The translations under genes were made by a program, and so were the position numbers. The notes under the pieces are model-generated. The model saw only the letters and a list, made by a program, of their open reading frames with translations, did not search any database and was not told the origin of the DNA. 46,304 nucleotides of DNA, from positions 814,613 through 860,916 of the forward strand of contig NZ_LMHM01000012.1 in assembly GCF_001427785.1 (NCBI RefSeq), given 5' to 3'. This stretch comes from Lysobacter sp. Root690. GTDB lineage: Bacteria; Pseudomonadota; Gammaproteobacteria; Xanthomonadales; Xanthomonadaceae. Positions 36,362-45,429 of the stretch are shown piece by piece (within the stretch, counting starts at the first letter, position 1; the number at the start of each line of letters is the position of its first letter).

Positions 36362-36874
36362 ATGGAAGACTTGCAGAATCCGTACGCCGCGCCGAGCGCG
36401 CCGCCGCCGTTGCCGGCCCATGCGTGGGTGGACGACCGCACCATCAAGGCCGATCCGTGGATTCGCCTGGTCGCGCGCCTGATCGACGGCGGCCTGATGA
36501 TGGTCTGCATGCTGCCGATGCTGATCGCGGTGGCGGTGGACCCGCACAGCAAGGAGCCCTCGCCGGTGCAGATGGCGATCATGCTGATCGTTCCGGTGGC
36601 GATGGTCGGCTTGTTCATCTATCAACTGGTGTTGCTGGCGCAGTCCTCGCAGACCCTCGGCAAGCGCTGGATGCGGATCAAGATCGTGCGCAACGACGGC
36701 ACCGATGCCAGCTTCGGCCGCATCTTCGGCCTGCGCATGCTGGTGGTCGGTCTGCTCGAACAGGTGCCGTGCGTCGGCCTGATCTTCGCCATCGTCAACG
36801 TGTGCTGGATCTTCGGCGAGGAAAGCCGCTGCCTGCACGACCTGCTCGCCGACACCAAGGTCGTCATCGTCTGA
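36362..36874 (+). CDS. RDD family membrane protein 1
   Basis: A 170-residue RDD-domain protein. A proline-rich N-terminal tail (about 1-22) precedes two or three membrane helices; the family motif region is WIRLVARLIDGGLM, and QTLGKRWMRIKIV is the typical loop. RDD proteins are small membrane proteins, in some cases linked to ion transport. It is first in a seven-gene rightward operon and shares one base with the next gene (TGATG). Confidence 0.88.
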   Translation: MEDLQNPYAAPSAPPPLPAHAWVDDRTIKADPWIRLVARLIDGGLMMVCMLPMLIAVAVDPHSKEPSPVQMAIMLIVPVAMVGLFIYQLVLLAQSSQTLGKRWMRIKIVRNDGTDASFGRIFGLRMLVVGLLEQVPCVGLIFAIVNVCWIFGEESRCLHDLLADTKVVIV

Positions 36875-37557
36875 TGCTCGACACCTATCGCCATGTGGTG
36901 ACGCCCGAGGGCGTGGCGCTGCACCTGCGCGCGGCCGGGCCGTTGCCGCGCGCGCTCGCCTACGTGCTCGACCTGATCGCGCGCATCGCGATCTACCTGG
37001 CGCTGTATCAGGTCCTGACCGCGCTGTTCGGCGGCGCCGGCTACGCGATCCTGATGCTGGTGACCTTCGTGCTGAGCTGGTTCTACATGGTCCTGTTCGA
37101 AGTGCTGATGCAGGGCCGCACGCCCGGCAAGTGGGCGCTGGGCCTGCGCGTGGTCGCCGCCGACGGCGCTCCGGTCGGCTGGATGGCCTCGTTCACCCGC
37201 AATCTGCTGCGCGTGGTCGATGCACTGCCGGTCGGTTACGCGGTCGGCCTGGTGACCAGCCTGATCGATCCGTGGGGCAGGCGCCTGGGCGACATGGTCG
37301 CCGGCACGTTGGTCGTCCACGCCGCGCGCCAGCAGACTTTGTACGAAGCGCAGGTCGCGCCCGCGCTCGCGCCGACCATCGTCCTGCTGCAGCACGAACA
37401 GGCGGCCGTGGTCGCCTTCGCCGAACGCGCGCCGCGCTTGACCGCCGCGCGCCAAGCCGAACTGGCCGAGCTGGTCGAACCGCTGACCTTGTCGCGCGGC
37501 CAGGCCGCGGTCGTGCGCCTGTACGGCATCGCCAACTGGTTGCTGGGCCGCCGATGA
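36874..37557 (+). CDS. RDD family membrane protein 2
   Basis: A 227-residue second RDD protein, longer than the first. The membrane part is residues 30-140 (LAYVLDLIARIAIYLALY, GRTPGKWALGLRVV), followed by a cytosolic tail of about 70 residues (QQTLYEAQVAP...). The start at 36874 overlaps the previous stop by one base, and its own stop overlaps the SpoIIM-like start by four. Two RDD paralogues in series suggest a heteromeric membrane complex. Confidence 0.87.
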   Translation: MLDTYRHVVTPEGVALHLRAAGPLPRALAYVLDLIARIAIYLALYQVLTALFGGAGYAILMLVTFVLSWFYMVLFEVLMQGRTPGKWALGLRVVAADGAPVGWMASFTRNLLRVVDALPVGYAVGLVTSLIDPWGRRLGDMVAGTLVVHAARQQTLYEAQVAPALAPTIVLLQHEQAAVVAFAERAPRLTAARQAELAELVEPLTLSRGQAAVVRLYGIANWLLGRR

Positions 37558-38567
37558 GACAGGAACGCTTCGTCGAACGCCACCAGGCCGAATGGCGCGA
37601 TTTCGAGCTGTGGCTGGAAAAACGCGCGGTCAGCGCGCGCGATGCGCGCCGCCATCGGCGCGAATGGACCGGCATCGCCGACGACGAACTGCCCGCGCGC
37701 CATCGCCGGCTGTGCCAGCAGCTCGCGCTGGCGCGGCGGCGCGGCTACAGCGCGGTGGTCACCGACCGCCTGCAGCAGTTGATGCAGCGCGGCCACAGCG
37801 TGCTGTACCAGACCAAGCCGGTGCATTGGCGGCGCGCGGTCGAATTCCTGCTGGCCGGCTTTCCGCGGCTGGTGCGCGCCGAGGCGCGCTGCATGCTGGC
37901 CGCGACGCTGTTGTTCGTGGTGCCGCTGGTGAGCATCTTCATCGCCATCCAGATCAAGCCCGACCTCGCCGCCGGCCTGTTCGACGCGCAGAGCCTGGCC
38001 AACTTCGAGCAGATGTACGACCCGGCCGGCAAGGGCGACCTGGGCCGCACCAACGAAGACGATCTGCAGATGTTCGCCCACTACATCGGCAACAACGTCG
38101 GCATCGGTTTCCAGACCTTCGCCAGCGGCCTGCTGGCCGGGCTGGGCACGGTGTTCGTGCTGATCTTCAACGGCATCATGATCGGCGGCGTCGCCGGCCA
38201 CCTGCAGGCGGTCGGCCACGGCGATCCGTTCTGGCGTTTCGTCGCCGGCCATTCGGCGCCCGAACTCACCGCGATCGTGATCTCCGGCGGCGCCGGCCTG
38301 CGTCTGGGTCTGAGCCTGATCGCGCCGGGCCAGCGCCGGCGCATCGATTCGCTGATCCATGGCGGCCGGCGCGGCGCCAAGATCTGCATCGGCGTGTTCG
38401 CGATGCTGGTGTTCGCGGCTTTCGTCGAGGCGTTCTGGTCGTCGATTTCCAGCATCCCGGCGCCGGTCAAGTACGCGGTCGGCGCGGTGCTGTGGGTGCT
38501 GGTGTTCGTCTGGCTGCTGCGCGGCGGCCGCAACGCGATCCATCGCGACGACGAAGACGCCGCATGA
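37554..38567 (+). CDS. Stage II sporulation protein M (SpoIIM)-like membrane protein
   Basis: A 337-residue protein of the SpoIIM/DUF95 family. The N-terminal part is basic and soluble (1-100). Helices then include LAATLLFVVPLVSIFIAI and the signature region NNVGIGFQTFASGLLAGLG, plus GHSAPELTAIVISGGAGL. In sporulating Firmicutes, SpoIIM helps localise peptidoglycan remodelling; here, in a non-sporulating lineage, the homologue probably serves an envelope function with MoxR. It is fused by overlaps to the genes on both sides. Confidence 0.9.
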   Translation: MRQERFVERHQAEWRDFELWLEKRAVSARDARRHRREWTGIADDELPARHRRLCQQLALARRRGYSAVVTDRLQQLMQRGHSVLYQTKPVHWRRAVEFLLAGFPRLVRAEARCMLAATLLFVVPLVSIFIAIQIKPDLAAGLFDAQSLANFEQMYDPAGKGDLGRTNEDDLQMFAHYIGNNVGIGFQTFASGLLAGLGTVFVLIFNGIMIGGVAGHLQAVGHGDPFWRFVAGHSAPELTAIVISGGAGLRLGLSLIAPGQRRRIDSLIHGGRRGAKICIGVFAMLVFAAFVEAFWSSISSIPAPVKYAVGAVLWVLVFVWLLRGGRNAIHRDDEDAA

Positions 38568-40222
38568 AACTCGAAGCGCTCACCGTCACCCTGCGTCCGC
38601 GCACCTCCTGGGAAGCCGCCGAACTCGGCATGGCCCTGGTGCGCCGCCACGCCGGCGCGATCTGGAAACCCTGGCTGCTGGTGACCGTGCCGATCTTGGT
38701 GCTGCTCAACGCGGCCGGCTGGGCGCTGGACCTGCTGTGGCTGTCGGGCCTGCTGATGTGGTGGCTCAAGCCGTGGTTCGACCGCATCCCGTTGTTCGTG
38801 ATCTCGCGCGCGGTGTTCGGCGAAACCCCAAGCACGCAGCAGACCGTGCGCGCCCAGTTCCGCTGGGGCGCGCGTTGGTGGCTGCCGTACCTGACCTGGC
38901 GCCGGCTCGGCCCGGCGCGTTCGCTGTACCTGCCGGTGGATTTGCTCGAAGGCGGCAGCGGCAGCGAGGCGCGCCAGCGCCGCGCGGCGTTGGGCGCGCC
39001 GGTCTACGGCATGTGCGCGCTGCTGACGCTGGTGTGCGTGCATTTCGAAATCCTGCTGGTGATCGGCACCTTGCTCGGCGCGATGATGTTCATCCCGTTC
39101 GACTACCTGCCCGACACCTTCAAGGCCTTGCTGGAGTCGTTCACCGAACAGTCGCAGTGGTTCAACGCGATGTTGAACCTGGTGGCCTGGATCGCGGTCA
39201 GCGTGATCGAGCCGTTCTACGTCGGCGCCGGTTTCGGCCTGTACCTCAATCGCCGCACCGATATCGAAGGCTGGGACATCGAGATCGTGTTCCGCCGCCT
39301 GCGCGCGCGCCTGGCCGCGGCGGCGGCGCCGAGTTTTCTGGCGCTGTGCCTGACCTTCGGCTGGTTGACCGATGCGCAGGCGCAGGAGCCGGCATCGCCC
39401 GACGCATCCGCGATGCAGGCACCGTCGGAGCAGGCGCCGTCCGCGCAGGCGAGCGGCGACGATGAAGAAAGCGACGAAGAACAGTACGAACCCACCAGCG
39501 CGCCGATCCGTGGCCTGGTCGACGGCAAGAAAGCCAAGCGCCTGCCGTCGACCTTGAACGAGATCTACGGCGAGCAGCGCAGCGACGACCGCGCCATGCG
39601 CGATGCGGTCGCCAAGGCGATGAAGGACCCCACGGTCGCGCCCAAGCGCAAGCAGATGGTGTGGAAGCCCAAGCACGAAGCCAGGAAAAAGAAAGACGAG
39701 CCCAAGCCGGTCGATCCGTCCAAGTTCGAAGGCCTCGGCGGCGGACTGGCCGCGGTGGCGAAAGTGCTGATGTGGGCGGTGTTGGCGGTGATCGTCGGCC
39801 TGCTGTTGTTCAGCCTCGGCCGCTGGCTGGGCTGGTTCCGCGGCGGCGCCAGCGAAGAGGAGCAGGTGCTGCCCGGCGTGCGCACCGCGGTGCATAGCGA
39901 ACCCGAACCACTGCCCGACAATCTTCCCACCGCGATCCGCCGCCTGTGGCAGGCCGGCCGCCATCGCGATGCGCTCGCATTGATGTACCGCGCGGCGGTC
40001 GAGTCGATGGCCAAGCGCGCCGACATCGTGCTGGTGCCCGGCGCGACCGAGGCGCAGTGCCTGCGCGCCTCGCGCAAACTCGGCTCGGCCGAGGATCGCG
40101 ACGTGTTCGCGCGCGCCGTGCGCACCTGGCAGTACGCGGCCTACGCCGAAAGCCTGCCCGAGTCGCAGGACTTCGACGATCTGGTCGGCCAGCTCAGCCA
40201 GCGCTTCGGGTGGGCGGTATGA
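38564..40222 (+). CDS. DUF4129 domain membrane protein
   Basis: A 552-residue protein. The N-terminal half has several membrane helices (WLLVTVPILVLLNAAGWAL; MCALLTLVCVHFEILLVIGTLL begins a later one, given in part). A hydrophilic acidic/lysine-rich section (about 270-390) follows, then another helix (about 398-420) and a C-terminal DUF4129 domain (LPTAIRRLWQAGRHRDALAL, LVPGATEAQCLRAS). DUF4129 is frequent in MoxR/DUF58 operons and transglutaminase-linked systems. The start overlaps the SpoIIM stop, and the end overlaps the next gene by four bases. Confidence 0.87.
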   Translation: MKLEALTVTLRPRTSWEAAELGMALVRRHAGAIWKPWLLVTVPILVLLNAAGWALDLLWLSGLLMWWLKPWFDRIPLFVISRAVFGETPSTQQTVRAQFRWGARWWLPYLTWRRLGPARSLYLPVDLLEGGSGSEARQRRAALGAPVYGMCALLTLVCVHFEILLVIGTLLGAMMFIPFDYLPDTFKALLESFTEQSQWFNAMLNLVAWIAVSVIEPFYVGAGFGLYLNRRTDIEGWDIEIVFRRLRARLAAAAAPSFLALCLTFGWLTDAQAQEPASPDASAMQAPSEQAPSAQASGDDEESDEEQYEPTSAPIRGLVDGKKAKRLPSTLNEIYGEQRSDDRAMRDAVAKAMKDPTVAPKRKQMVWKPKHEARKKKDEPKPVDPSKFEGLGGGLAAVAKVLMWAVLAVIVGLLLFSLGRWLGWFRGGASEEEQVLPGVRTAVHSEPEPLPDNLPTAIRRLWQAGRHRDALALMYRAAVESMAKRADIVLVPGATEAQCLRASRKLGSAEDRDVFARAVRTWQYAAYAESLPESQDFDDLVGQLSQRFGWAV

Positions 40223-41433
40223 ACCGCAATCTGGTGTTCACCATCGTCGGCGCGGTGGTGCTGATCGCCGCGTTGCTGCTCGGCGTTTCGCTGTGGCGCA
40301 GCAACTACGTCAAGGTCGAGGAAGAGATCGACGAGCCGCGCAGCGGCGAAGCGGCCAGCAACCCGCTGTACATCCTCAAGCTGGCCTTGCGCAACGACGC
40401 GGTCAAGGTCGACGCGCGTCAGCGCCTGGCGCTGGCCCTGCACCCGCTGCAGCCGCGCGACACGGTGCTGATCTATCGCGACCCTCGCACGCTGTCGAAG
40501 GCCGATGCCGACGAACTGCTCGGCTGGGTCGAACGCGGCGGTCATCTGATCGTGCGCACGCCGCCGCTGCGCGACAAGCTCGGCGAATCGCCGGTGCCGG
40601 TGCTCGATACGCTCGGCCTGACCTTGCTCGACGCCGAGGACAGCAACCCGCAGGACCAGCGCAACGACTGCGTCGGCCTGTACGAACGCGGACTCGAGCA
40701 GCAGAGCCTGTTCTGCAACGCGCGCCGGTTCTACTACTACAACAGCGATGTCGATCCCGACTACGCCTGGGGCGATGAAGACGAAGCCTATGTCTATGCG
40801 CGCTTCCCGCGCGGCAAGGGCTCGGTCGACGTGCTCGCCGACATGGACTTCCTGTCCAATCGGGGCAATGCCAATCCCTTGCTGAGCGCGTTCAATTTCG
40901 GCACCGACGAAATCGCCGCGCCGGCCAATGCGGCGTTCGCACGGCAGCTGCTGGCGCCGAACTACCGCGCCGGCACCATCTATCTGATCTACGCGGCGGA
41001 AGTGCCGTCGCTGTGGAAGACCCTGATCTTCAACAGCTGGATGGCGTGGTTGCCGTTGCTGTTGTGGCTGCTGGGTTGGCTGTGGCAGCGCACCCAGCGC
41101 TTCGGCCCGCTACGGCCCGCGCCGGCGCTGGAGCGGCGCTCGCTGCTCGAACACATCGTCGCCAGCGGCGAACACATCTACCGCTACGGCTACGGCGCGA
41201 TCCTGTACGAAGCCGCGCGCCGCGCCTTCCTGCTGCGTCTGCGCCGCCGCGATCCCTACGCCGCCGCGCAGCAGGGCCAGGAACAGGTCGCGCTGCTGGT
41301 GGAACGCTACAAGCAAGACCCGACCCTGGGCGCCGCCGCGATCGGCGACGCCCTGACCCAGCCGCTGACGCGCGACCACGCCGCGTTCCGCACCCGCATC
41401 GCCACTTTGATCCGCATGAGAAACCGCTTATGA
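40219..41433 (+). CDS. DUF4350 domain protein
   Basis: A 404-residue membrane-anchored protein. It has an N-terminal helix (7-25) and a DUF4350 domain with RDTVLIYRDPRTLSKADADE and GGHLIVRTP, reminiscent of a glutamine-amidotransferase-like fold. A second helix (about 275-293) follows, then a basic C-terminal tail. DUF4350 proteins accompany MoxR and DUF58 in many genomes; their biochemical role is unknown. Four-base overlaps tie it to the genes on both sides. Confidence 0.86.
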   Translation: MNRNLVFTIVGAVVLIAALLLGVSLWRSNYVKVEEEIDEPRSGEAASNPLYILKLALRNDAVKVDARQRLALALHPLQPRDTVLIYRDPRTLSKADADELLGWVERGGHLIVRTPPLRDKLGESPVPVLDTLGLTLLDAEDSNPQDQRNDCVGLYERGLEQQSLFCNARRFYYYNSDVDPDYAWGDEDEAYVYARFPRGKGSVDVLADMDFLSNRGNANPLLSAFNFGTDEIAAPANAAFARQLLAPNYRAGTIYLIYAAEVPSLWKTLIFNSWMAWLPLLLWLLGWLWQRTQRFGPLRPAPALERRSLLEHIVASGEHIYRYGYGAILYEAARRAFLLRLRRRDPYAAAQQGQEQVALLVERYKQDPTLGAAAIGDALTQPLTRDHAAFRTRIATLIRMRNRL

Positions 41434-42419
41434 GCCTCGACGCCGCCCCGCTCGTTCCGATCACCGGCACCGCGCTGGCGCAACGCGCCGCCGCCGTGCG
41501 CGACGAAGTCAGCAAGGCCTTCATCGGCCAGGCCGACGTGCTCGACCAGATCCTGATCGCGCTGCTCGCCGGCGGCCACGCGCTGCTCGAAGGCGTGCCC
41601 GGCCTGGGCAAGACCCTGGTGGTGCGCGCCTTGTCCAAGGCTTTGGACTGCGGCTATGCGCGCGTGCAGTTCACCCCTGACCTGATGCCGAGCGACATCA
41701 GCGGCCACGCGGTATACGACCCTAAAACGGAGAGCTTCAATATCCGTCGCGGCCCTGTTTTCACCAACTTGCTGTTGGCCGACGAAATCAACCGCGCCCC
41801 GGCCAAGACCCAGTCGGCCCTGCTCGAAGCGATGCAAGAACTGCAGGTGACCATCGAAGGCCACAGCTTCGAACTGCCGCCACCGTTTCTGACCCTGGCG
41901 ACGCAGAACCCGGTCGAGCAGGAAGGCACGTATCCGCTGCCCGAAGCGCAGCTCGATCGCTTTCTGTTGAAGATCCTGATCGACTACCCCAGCCGCGCCG
42001 ACGAAAAGCGCATGGTCACCGCGGTCAGCCTGGGCCGCAGCGCGTCGGATTTCGATCTGTCGCAGGTGCGGCGCGTGCTCGGTCCGGAAGAGATCGTGGC
42101 GATGCAGCAGGGCACCGCGCTAGTGCGGGTGGACGAGGCGGTGATCGATTACGTCGTGCGCATCGTCGGCAAGACCCGCGACTGGGCCGGCATCTCGCTC
42201 GGCGCCGGTCCACGCGGCAGCCTCGGCCTGATCCGCGCGGCGCGCGCGCAGGCGGTGCTGTCCGAGCGCGATTTCGTCACCCCCGACGACGTGCGCGAAA
42301 TCGCCAAGCCGGTGCTGCGCCATCGCATTGCGTTGGCGCCGGAGCTGCAGATCGAAGGCCAGTCGCCCGACGATGTGCTGCACGCGTTGCTCGCCACGGT
42401 CGAAGCGCCGCGTCAATGA
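41430..42419 (+). CDS. MoxR-family AAA+ ATPase
   Basis: A 329-residue AAA+ ATPase of the MoxR family. It has Walker A GVPGLGKT (55-62), Walker B LLLADE (114-119), sensor 1 TQNP and the family motif QSALLEAMQE. MoxR proteins act as chaperones that mature or activate partner complexes, often with VWA-domain proteins. Here the partner DUF58 protein follows 10 bases later, and four membrane proteins precede it. The ATG overlaps the DUF4350 stop by four bases. Confidence 0.95.
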   Translation: MSLDAAPLVPITGTALAQRAAAVRDEVSKAFIGQADVLDQILIALLAGGHALLEGVPGLGKTLVVRALSKALDCGYARVQFTPDLMPSDISGHAVYDPKTESFNIRRGPVFTNLLLADEINRAPAKTQSALLEAMQELQVTIEGHSFELPPPFLTLATQNPVEQEGTYPLPEAQLDRFLLKILIDYPSRADEKRMVTAVSLGRSASDFDLSQVRRVLGPEEIVAMQQGTALVRVDEAVIDYVVRIVGKTRDWAGISLGAGPRGSLGLIRAARAQAVLSERDFVTPDDVREIAKPVLRHRIALAPELQIEGQSPDDVLHALLATVEAPRQ

Positions 42420-42429
42420 GTGCACCTTG

Positions 42430-43824
42430 ATGAAAGCAGGCGTGCCGCCGCCGTTGCCCGTCGCCTCGCCGGCCGCCGCGCTGTCGGTGCCGCGCGATCG
42501 CGCATTGCCGCGACGCGGCTGGGCGCGGCCGTCGCCGCGCTGGGCCTGGTTGGCGGTGCCGTGGTCGGCGGTCGGCCTGGCCGCGAGCGCGGGTTGGCTG
42601 GCGCCGTATGTGTGGCAGTGGCTGACGCTGGCGATCGCGCTGATTCTGATCGTCGATTTAGTACGACTGCTGCGCGCGCCGACCCCGACGGTCGAGCGAC
42701 GCATGCACGACACCTGGGCGATCGGCGTCGAACGCCCGGTCACCCTGAGCTTCGAAACCAGCGCGCGCCGGCAACTTCTGGACGCGTTCGATCTGCATCC
42801 CGGCGGCTGGGCGCTGCGCAACCTGCCGCGCCGGCTCGATCTGCGCCGCGGCGAGCGCGCGAGTTTCGACTACGAACTGCGCGCGAACACCCGCGGCGAT
42901 TTCCAGTTCGACGGCGTGCAACTGCGCATGCATTCGCCGTGGGGCCTGTGGTGGCAATCGCGGGTGTCCGGCGACCTGCAGCGCGTGCGCGTGTTTCCGA
43001 ACTTCGCGCCGCTGGCCAAGTTCGCGATGTTCAGCGCCGAACAGGCCTCGCGCCTGGTCGGCGCGCACGTCAAGCGCCGTCGCGGCGAAGGCACCGACTT
43101 CCATCAGATGCGCGAGTACCGAGTCGGCGACAGCCTGCGCCAGATCGACTGGAAAGCGACCGCGCGCGCGCGCCGGCTGATCTCGCGCGAGTACCAGGAC
43201 GAACGCAACCAGCAACTGGTGCTGATGCTCGATACCGGCCGCCGCCTGATGGCGCGCGACGGCGAGCACTCGCATTTCGATCATGTGCTCGATGCGGCCC
43301 TGGTGGTGGCGTATCTCGCGCTGCGCCAGGGCGACGGCGTGGGCCTGCTCGCCAGCGGCGGCGAAAGCCGCTGGGTGCCGCCGCAACGTGGTGTCGGCGC
43401 GATCGACAACCTGCTGCGCGCCAGTTACGCCTTGCAGCCGCAGCCGATCGCGACCGACTTCCTGGCCGCGGCGACCGAGCTTTCGCTGCGCCAGCGCCGG
43501 CGTTCGCTGGTGATGCTGGTGACCAACCTGCGCGACGAGGATATGGACGACCTGCTCGCCGCGGTGCGCATGCTGCGCGGCCGGCATCTGGTGTGCGTGG
43601 CGAGTCTGCGCGAAGGCTCGCTGGACCAGGCCTTGAGCGAAGACGTCGAAGACCTGTCCGGCGCGATCCGCGCCGGCTCGACCGCGCAATACCTGGAACT
43701 GCGCGTGGCCGCGCACGAAGCGCTGCGCAATCACGGCGTGATGGTGCTGGACGTGAGCTGCGACCAACTGGCCGCGTCGCTGGTGGAGAAGTATCTGGCG
43801 GTCAAGCGCGACGGGTTGCTGTAA
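42430..43824 (+). CDS. DUF58 domain protein
   Basis: A 464-residue protein with two N-terminal membrane helices (about 40-82). A beta-rich region is followed by the DUF58 signature RRGEGTDFHQMREYRVGD (218-235) and IDWKATAR. A VWA-like core is suggested by LVLMLDTGRRL (about 263-273), whose Asp-Thr-Gly lacks the full DxSxS metal site. It is the last gene of the seven-gene operon and the expected partner of MoxR. The stop is followed immediately by a repeat element that may act as terminator. Confidence 0.92.
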   Translation: MKAGVPPPLPVASPAAALSVPRDRALPRRGWARPSPRWAWLAVPWSAVGLAASAGWLAPYVWQWLTLAIALILIVDLVRLLRAPTPTVERRMHDTWAIGVERPVTLSFETSARRQLLDAFDLHPGGWALRNLPRRLDLRRGERASFDYELRANTRGDFQFDGVQLRMHSPWGLWWQSRVSGDLQRVRVFPNFAPLAKFAMFSAEQASRLVGAHVKRRRGEGTDFHQMREYRVGDSLRQIDWKATARARRLISREYQDERNQQLVLMLDTGRRLMARDGEHSHFDHVLDAALVVAYLALRQGDGVGLLASGGESRWVPPQRGVGAIDNLLRASYALQPQPIATDFLAAATELSLRQRRRSLVMLVTNLRDEDMDDLLAAVRMLRGRHLVCVASLREGSLDQALSEDVEDLSGAIRAGSTAQYLELRVAAHEALRNHGVMVLDVSCDQLAASLVEKYLAVKRDGLL

Positions 43825-43825
43825 G

Positions 43826-43959
43826 GCTTTTGCTGTTCCCTCCTTAGCAAAAGGGGACCGGGGGGATTCGCTTTTGCTCCTGAAGCAAGCAACAGCAACA
43901 GCAAATCCCCCACGTCCGCTTCGCGGCCGTTCGCCCCTTTTGTCAAAGGGGGCAAAAGC
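43826..43959. repeat. C-run repeat, copy A
   Basis: An inverted-repeat element immediately after the DUF58 stop. About 100 bases of its core, including AAGCAACAGCAACAGCAAAT and CCCCACGTCCGCTTCG, are almost the same as copy B at 44178-44307. Confidence 0.85.
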
Positions 43960-44105
43960 ACGGGCCTTGGCGTCGCCGGACACTACGATCATCGGCACGC
44001 AGGCCTGCGAGGCTGCCTCGCCATTGCGATTTATCTGGATGGCCGCACGGCGTTTACCGACTTCGGTTCAAACCGAACCGAACTAGCTGGACCGGACCGA
44101 ACTGG

Positions 44106-44142
44106 CCGAACGAGCGGAGCCGACCCGAACGAGCGGAGCCGA
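44106..44142. repeat. Two tandem copies of an 18-base unit
   Basis: CCGAACGAGCGGAGCCGA is present at 44106-44123 and 44125-44142, after a GAACCGAAC-rich segment. No gene was recognised between the two large repeats (43960-44177). Confidence 0.75.
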
Positions 44143-44177
44143 TTCAAACCTCGGCGCCCATCCCAGCTCATTCGCAT

Positions 44178-44307
44178 CTGCTTTTCCCCCCTTTGTAAAA
44201 GGGGGGCAGGGGGGATTCGCTTTTGCTCCTAAAGAAGCAACAGCAACAGCAAATCCCCCACGTCCGCTTCGTGGCCGTTCGCCCCCTTTGTCAAAGGGGC
44301 AACAGCA
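44178..44307. repeat. C-run repeat, copy B
   Basis: The second large copy, about 350 bases from copy A and nearly identical in its core. It is the last element before the YkgJ-like gene's 3' end. Confidence 0.85.
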
Positions 44308-44359
44308 CAGCACGTTGCGATCGAGACGCCGACGAACCCGGCCGGATCAATCACCATCC

Positions 44360-44623
44360 TCAGCCAGGCGCCGTCATCCGCTCCAACGCATCCAACGCCC
44401 TCATCGCTTCGCCGCGATCGCGCCCGCACATCTCAAACGAAGGCTGCAGCGACCCGCAGAACTTCGGCCGCTCCGGTTTGCCGAACAATCGGCAACGCAG
44501 TTGCTCGTCGAGTTGCACGCAGGCCACGCCCGCCGGTTTGCCGTTCGGCATGCCCGGAATCGGCGAAGTGATCGACGGCGCGATGCAGCACGCGCCGCAG
44601 CGGTCGCGGCAGATCGCGTTCAT
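44360..44623 (-). CDS. YkgJ-like cysteine-cluster protein
   Basis: An 87-residue protein with a conserved cysteine cluster (CRDRCGACC near the N-terminus, then [15 protein letters not shown] and [12 protein letters not shown]) as in YkgJ/UPF0153 proteins that probably bind a metal or Fe-S centre. The start at 44623 overlaps the DUF952 stop by four bases, so the two genes are translationally coupled. Function is unknown. Confidence 0.88.
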   Translation of the reverse strand: MNAICRDRCGACCIAPSITSPIPGMPNGKPAGVACVQLDEQLRCRLFGKPERPKFCGSLQPSFEMCGRDRGEAMRALDALERMTAPG

Positions 44624-44967
44624 GGCGGCGCGAGGAACGGTTCGGCCGAACGCACCGCCGATAACGGGATCGGTCCGTAGACGTGCGGGAAATGATCGCC
44701 GCTGCGCTCGCTCCAGTCGTAACGCAGGGCGTCGCCCAATGCCGCGGCGTCCAGAGTGAGCAACACCCGCGCGCCGCGGCCGCGTTGATGCCGCTCGACC
44801 ACGCCGGCCAGTTGCGCCTGGGTCGCGCAATGCAGGAACCCTTCGCGATGCAGCGCATCGGGCGCGTAAACGCCGGCTGCCTGCGCGCGCGCCCAATCGG
44901 CCGGATCGGCGTAGTGGTAGACGGTGTCGGGGTGCGTCGCGTCCGCCTGTGTGGTTGGTATCGACAT
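44620..44967 (-). CDS. DUF952 family protein
   Basis: A 115-residue protein of the DUF952 family: [34 protein letters not shown] and [11 protein letters not shown] match the family pattern of an ADP-ribosyltransferase-like small fold. The activity is unproven. It is followed by the YkgJ-like gene with a four-base overlap. Confidence 0.9.
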   Translation of the reverse strand: MSIPTTQADATHPDTVYHYADPADWARAQAAGVYAPDALHREGFLHCATQAQLAGVVERHQRGRGARVLLTLDAAALGDALRYDWSERSGDHFPHVYGPIPLSAVRSAEPFLAPP

Positions 44968-45006
44968 CGGTATCGCCTCAGCAGGACACAGCGCGCGCGA
45001 CGGCGC

Positions 45007-45354
45007 TCATGCCGCCTGCGCCGGTCGCCGCGCAATGATCGCGGCGACCAGCAATCCCATCGCGATGGCATGCATCACCGTGGTGACGACGCCGAATGCG
45101 CCGATGCGGATCGCGATCGAGTGCGGAGTGGCTGCGTCGTGCAGTTGGCCCCAGAGAAACCAAGCCTGACCGGCCAGGCCGACCAGCGAACCGCCGATCA
45201 ACAGGGCGAAACCCAGGCTGCCATAGGTACCGGCGGTGCCCAGCGCGGTTCGCCGCGCCAGGCACAGCACCAGACCGACCGTGCACACCAGCACGTGCGG
45301 CGCCGAGCTCATCAGCGGGCCGAGCATCGCCACGAACAGATCGTTGGAGTTCAT
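45007..45354 (-). CDS. Small inner-membrane protein of unknown family
   Basis: A 115-residue protein with four predicted helices (LVCTVGLVLCLA, YGSLGFALLIGGSLVGLAG, FGVVTTVMHAIAMGLLVAAI among them). I do not recognise the family. The ATG at 45354 has GGAAA upstream and is preferred to an in-frame TTG at 45366. It lies between the DUF952 gene and aroE, same strand, with short gaps. Confidence 0.68.
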   Translation of the reverse strand: MNSNDLFVAMLGPLMSSAPHVLVCTVGLVLCLARRTALGTAGTYGSLGFALLIGGSLVGLAGQAWFLWGQLHDAATPHSIAIRIGAFGVVTTVMHAIAMGLLVAAIIARRPAQAA

Positions 45355-45429
45355 CGCGGTTTCCAAAGGCGGCGTGCTGTGCTGACGCGACCGTTCGTCG
45401 TCGCCGAACGATGCGAGCGTCAGCGGGTT

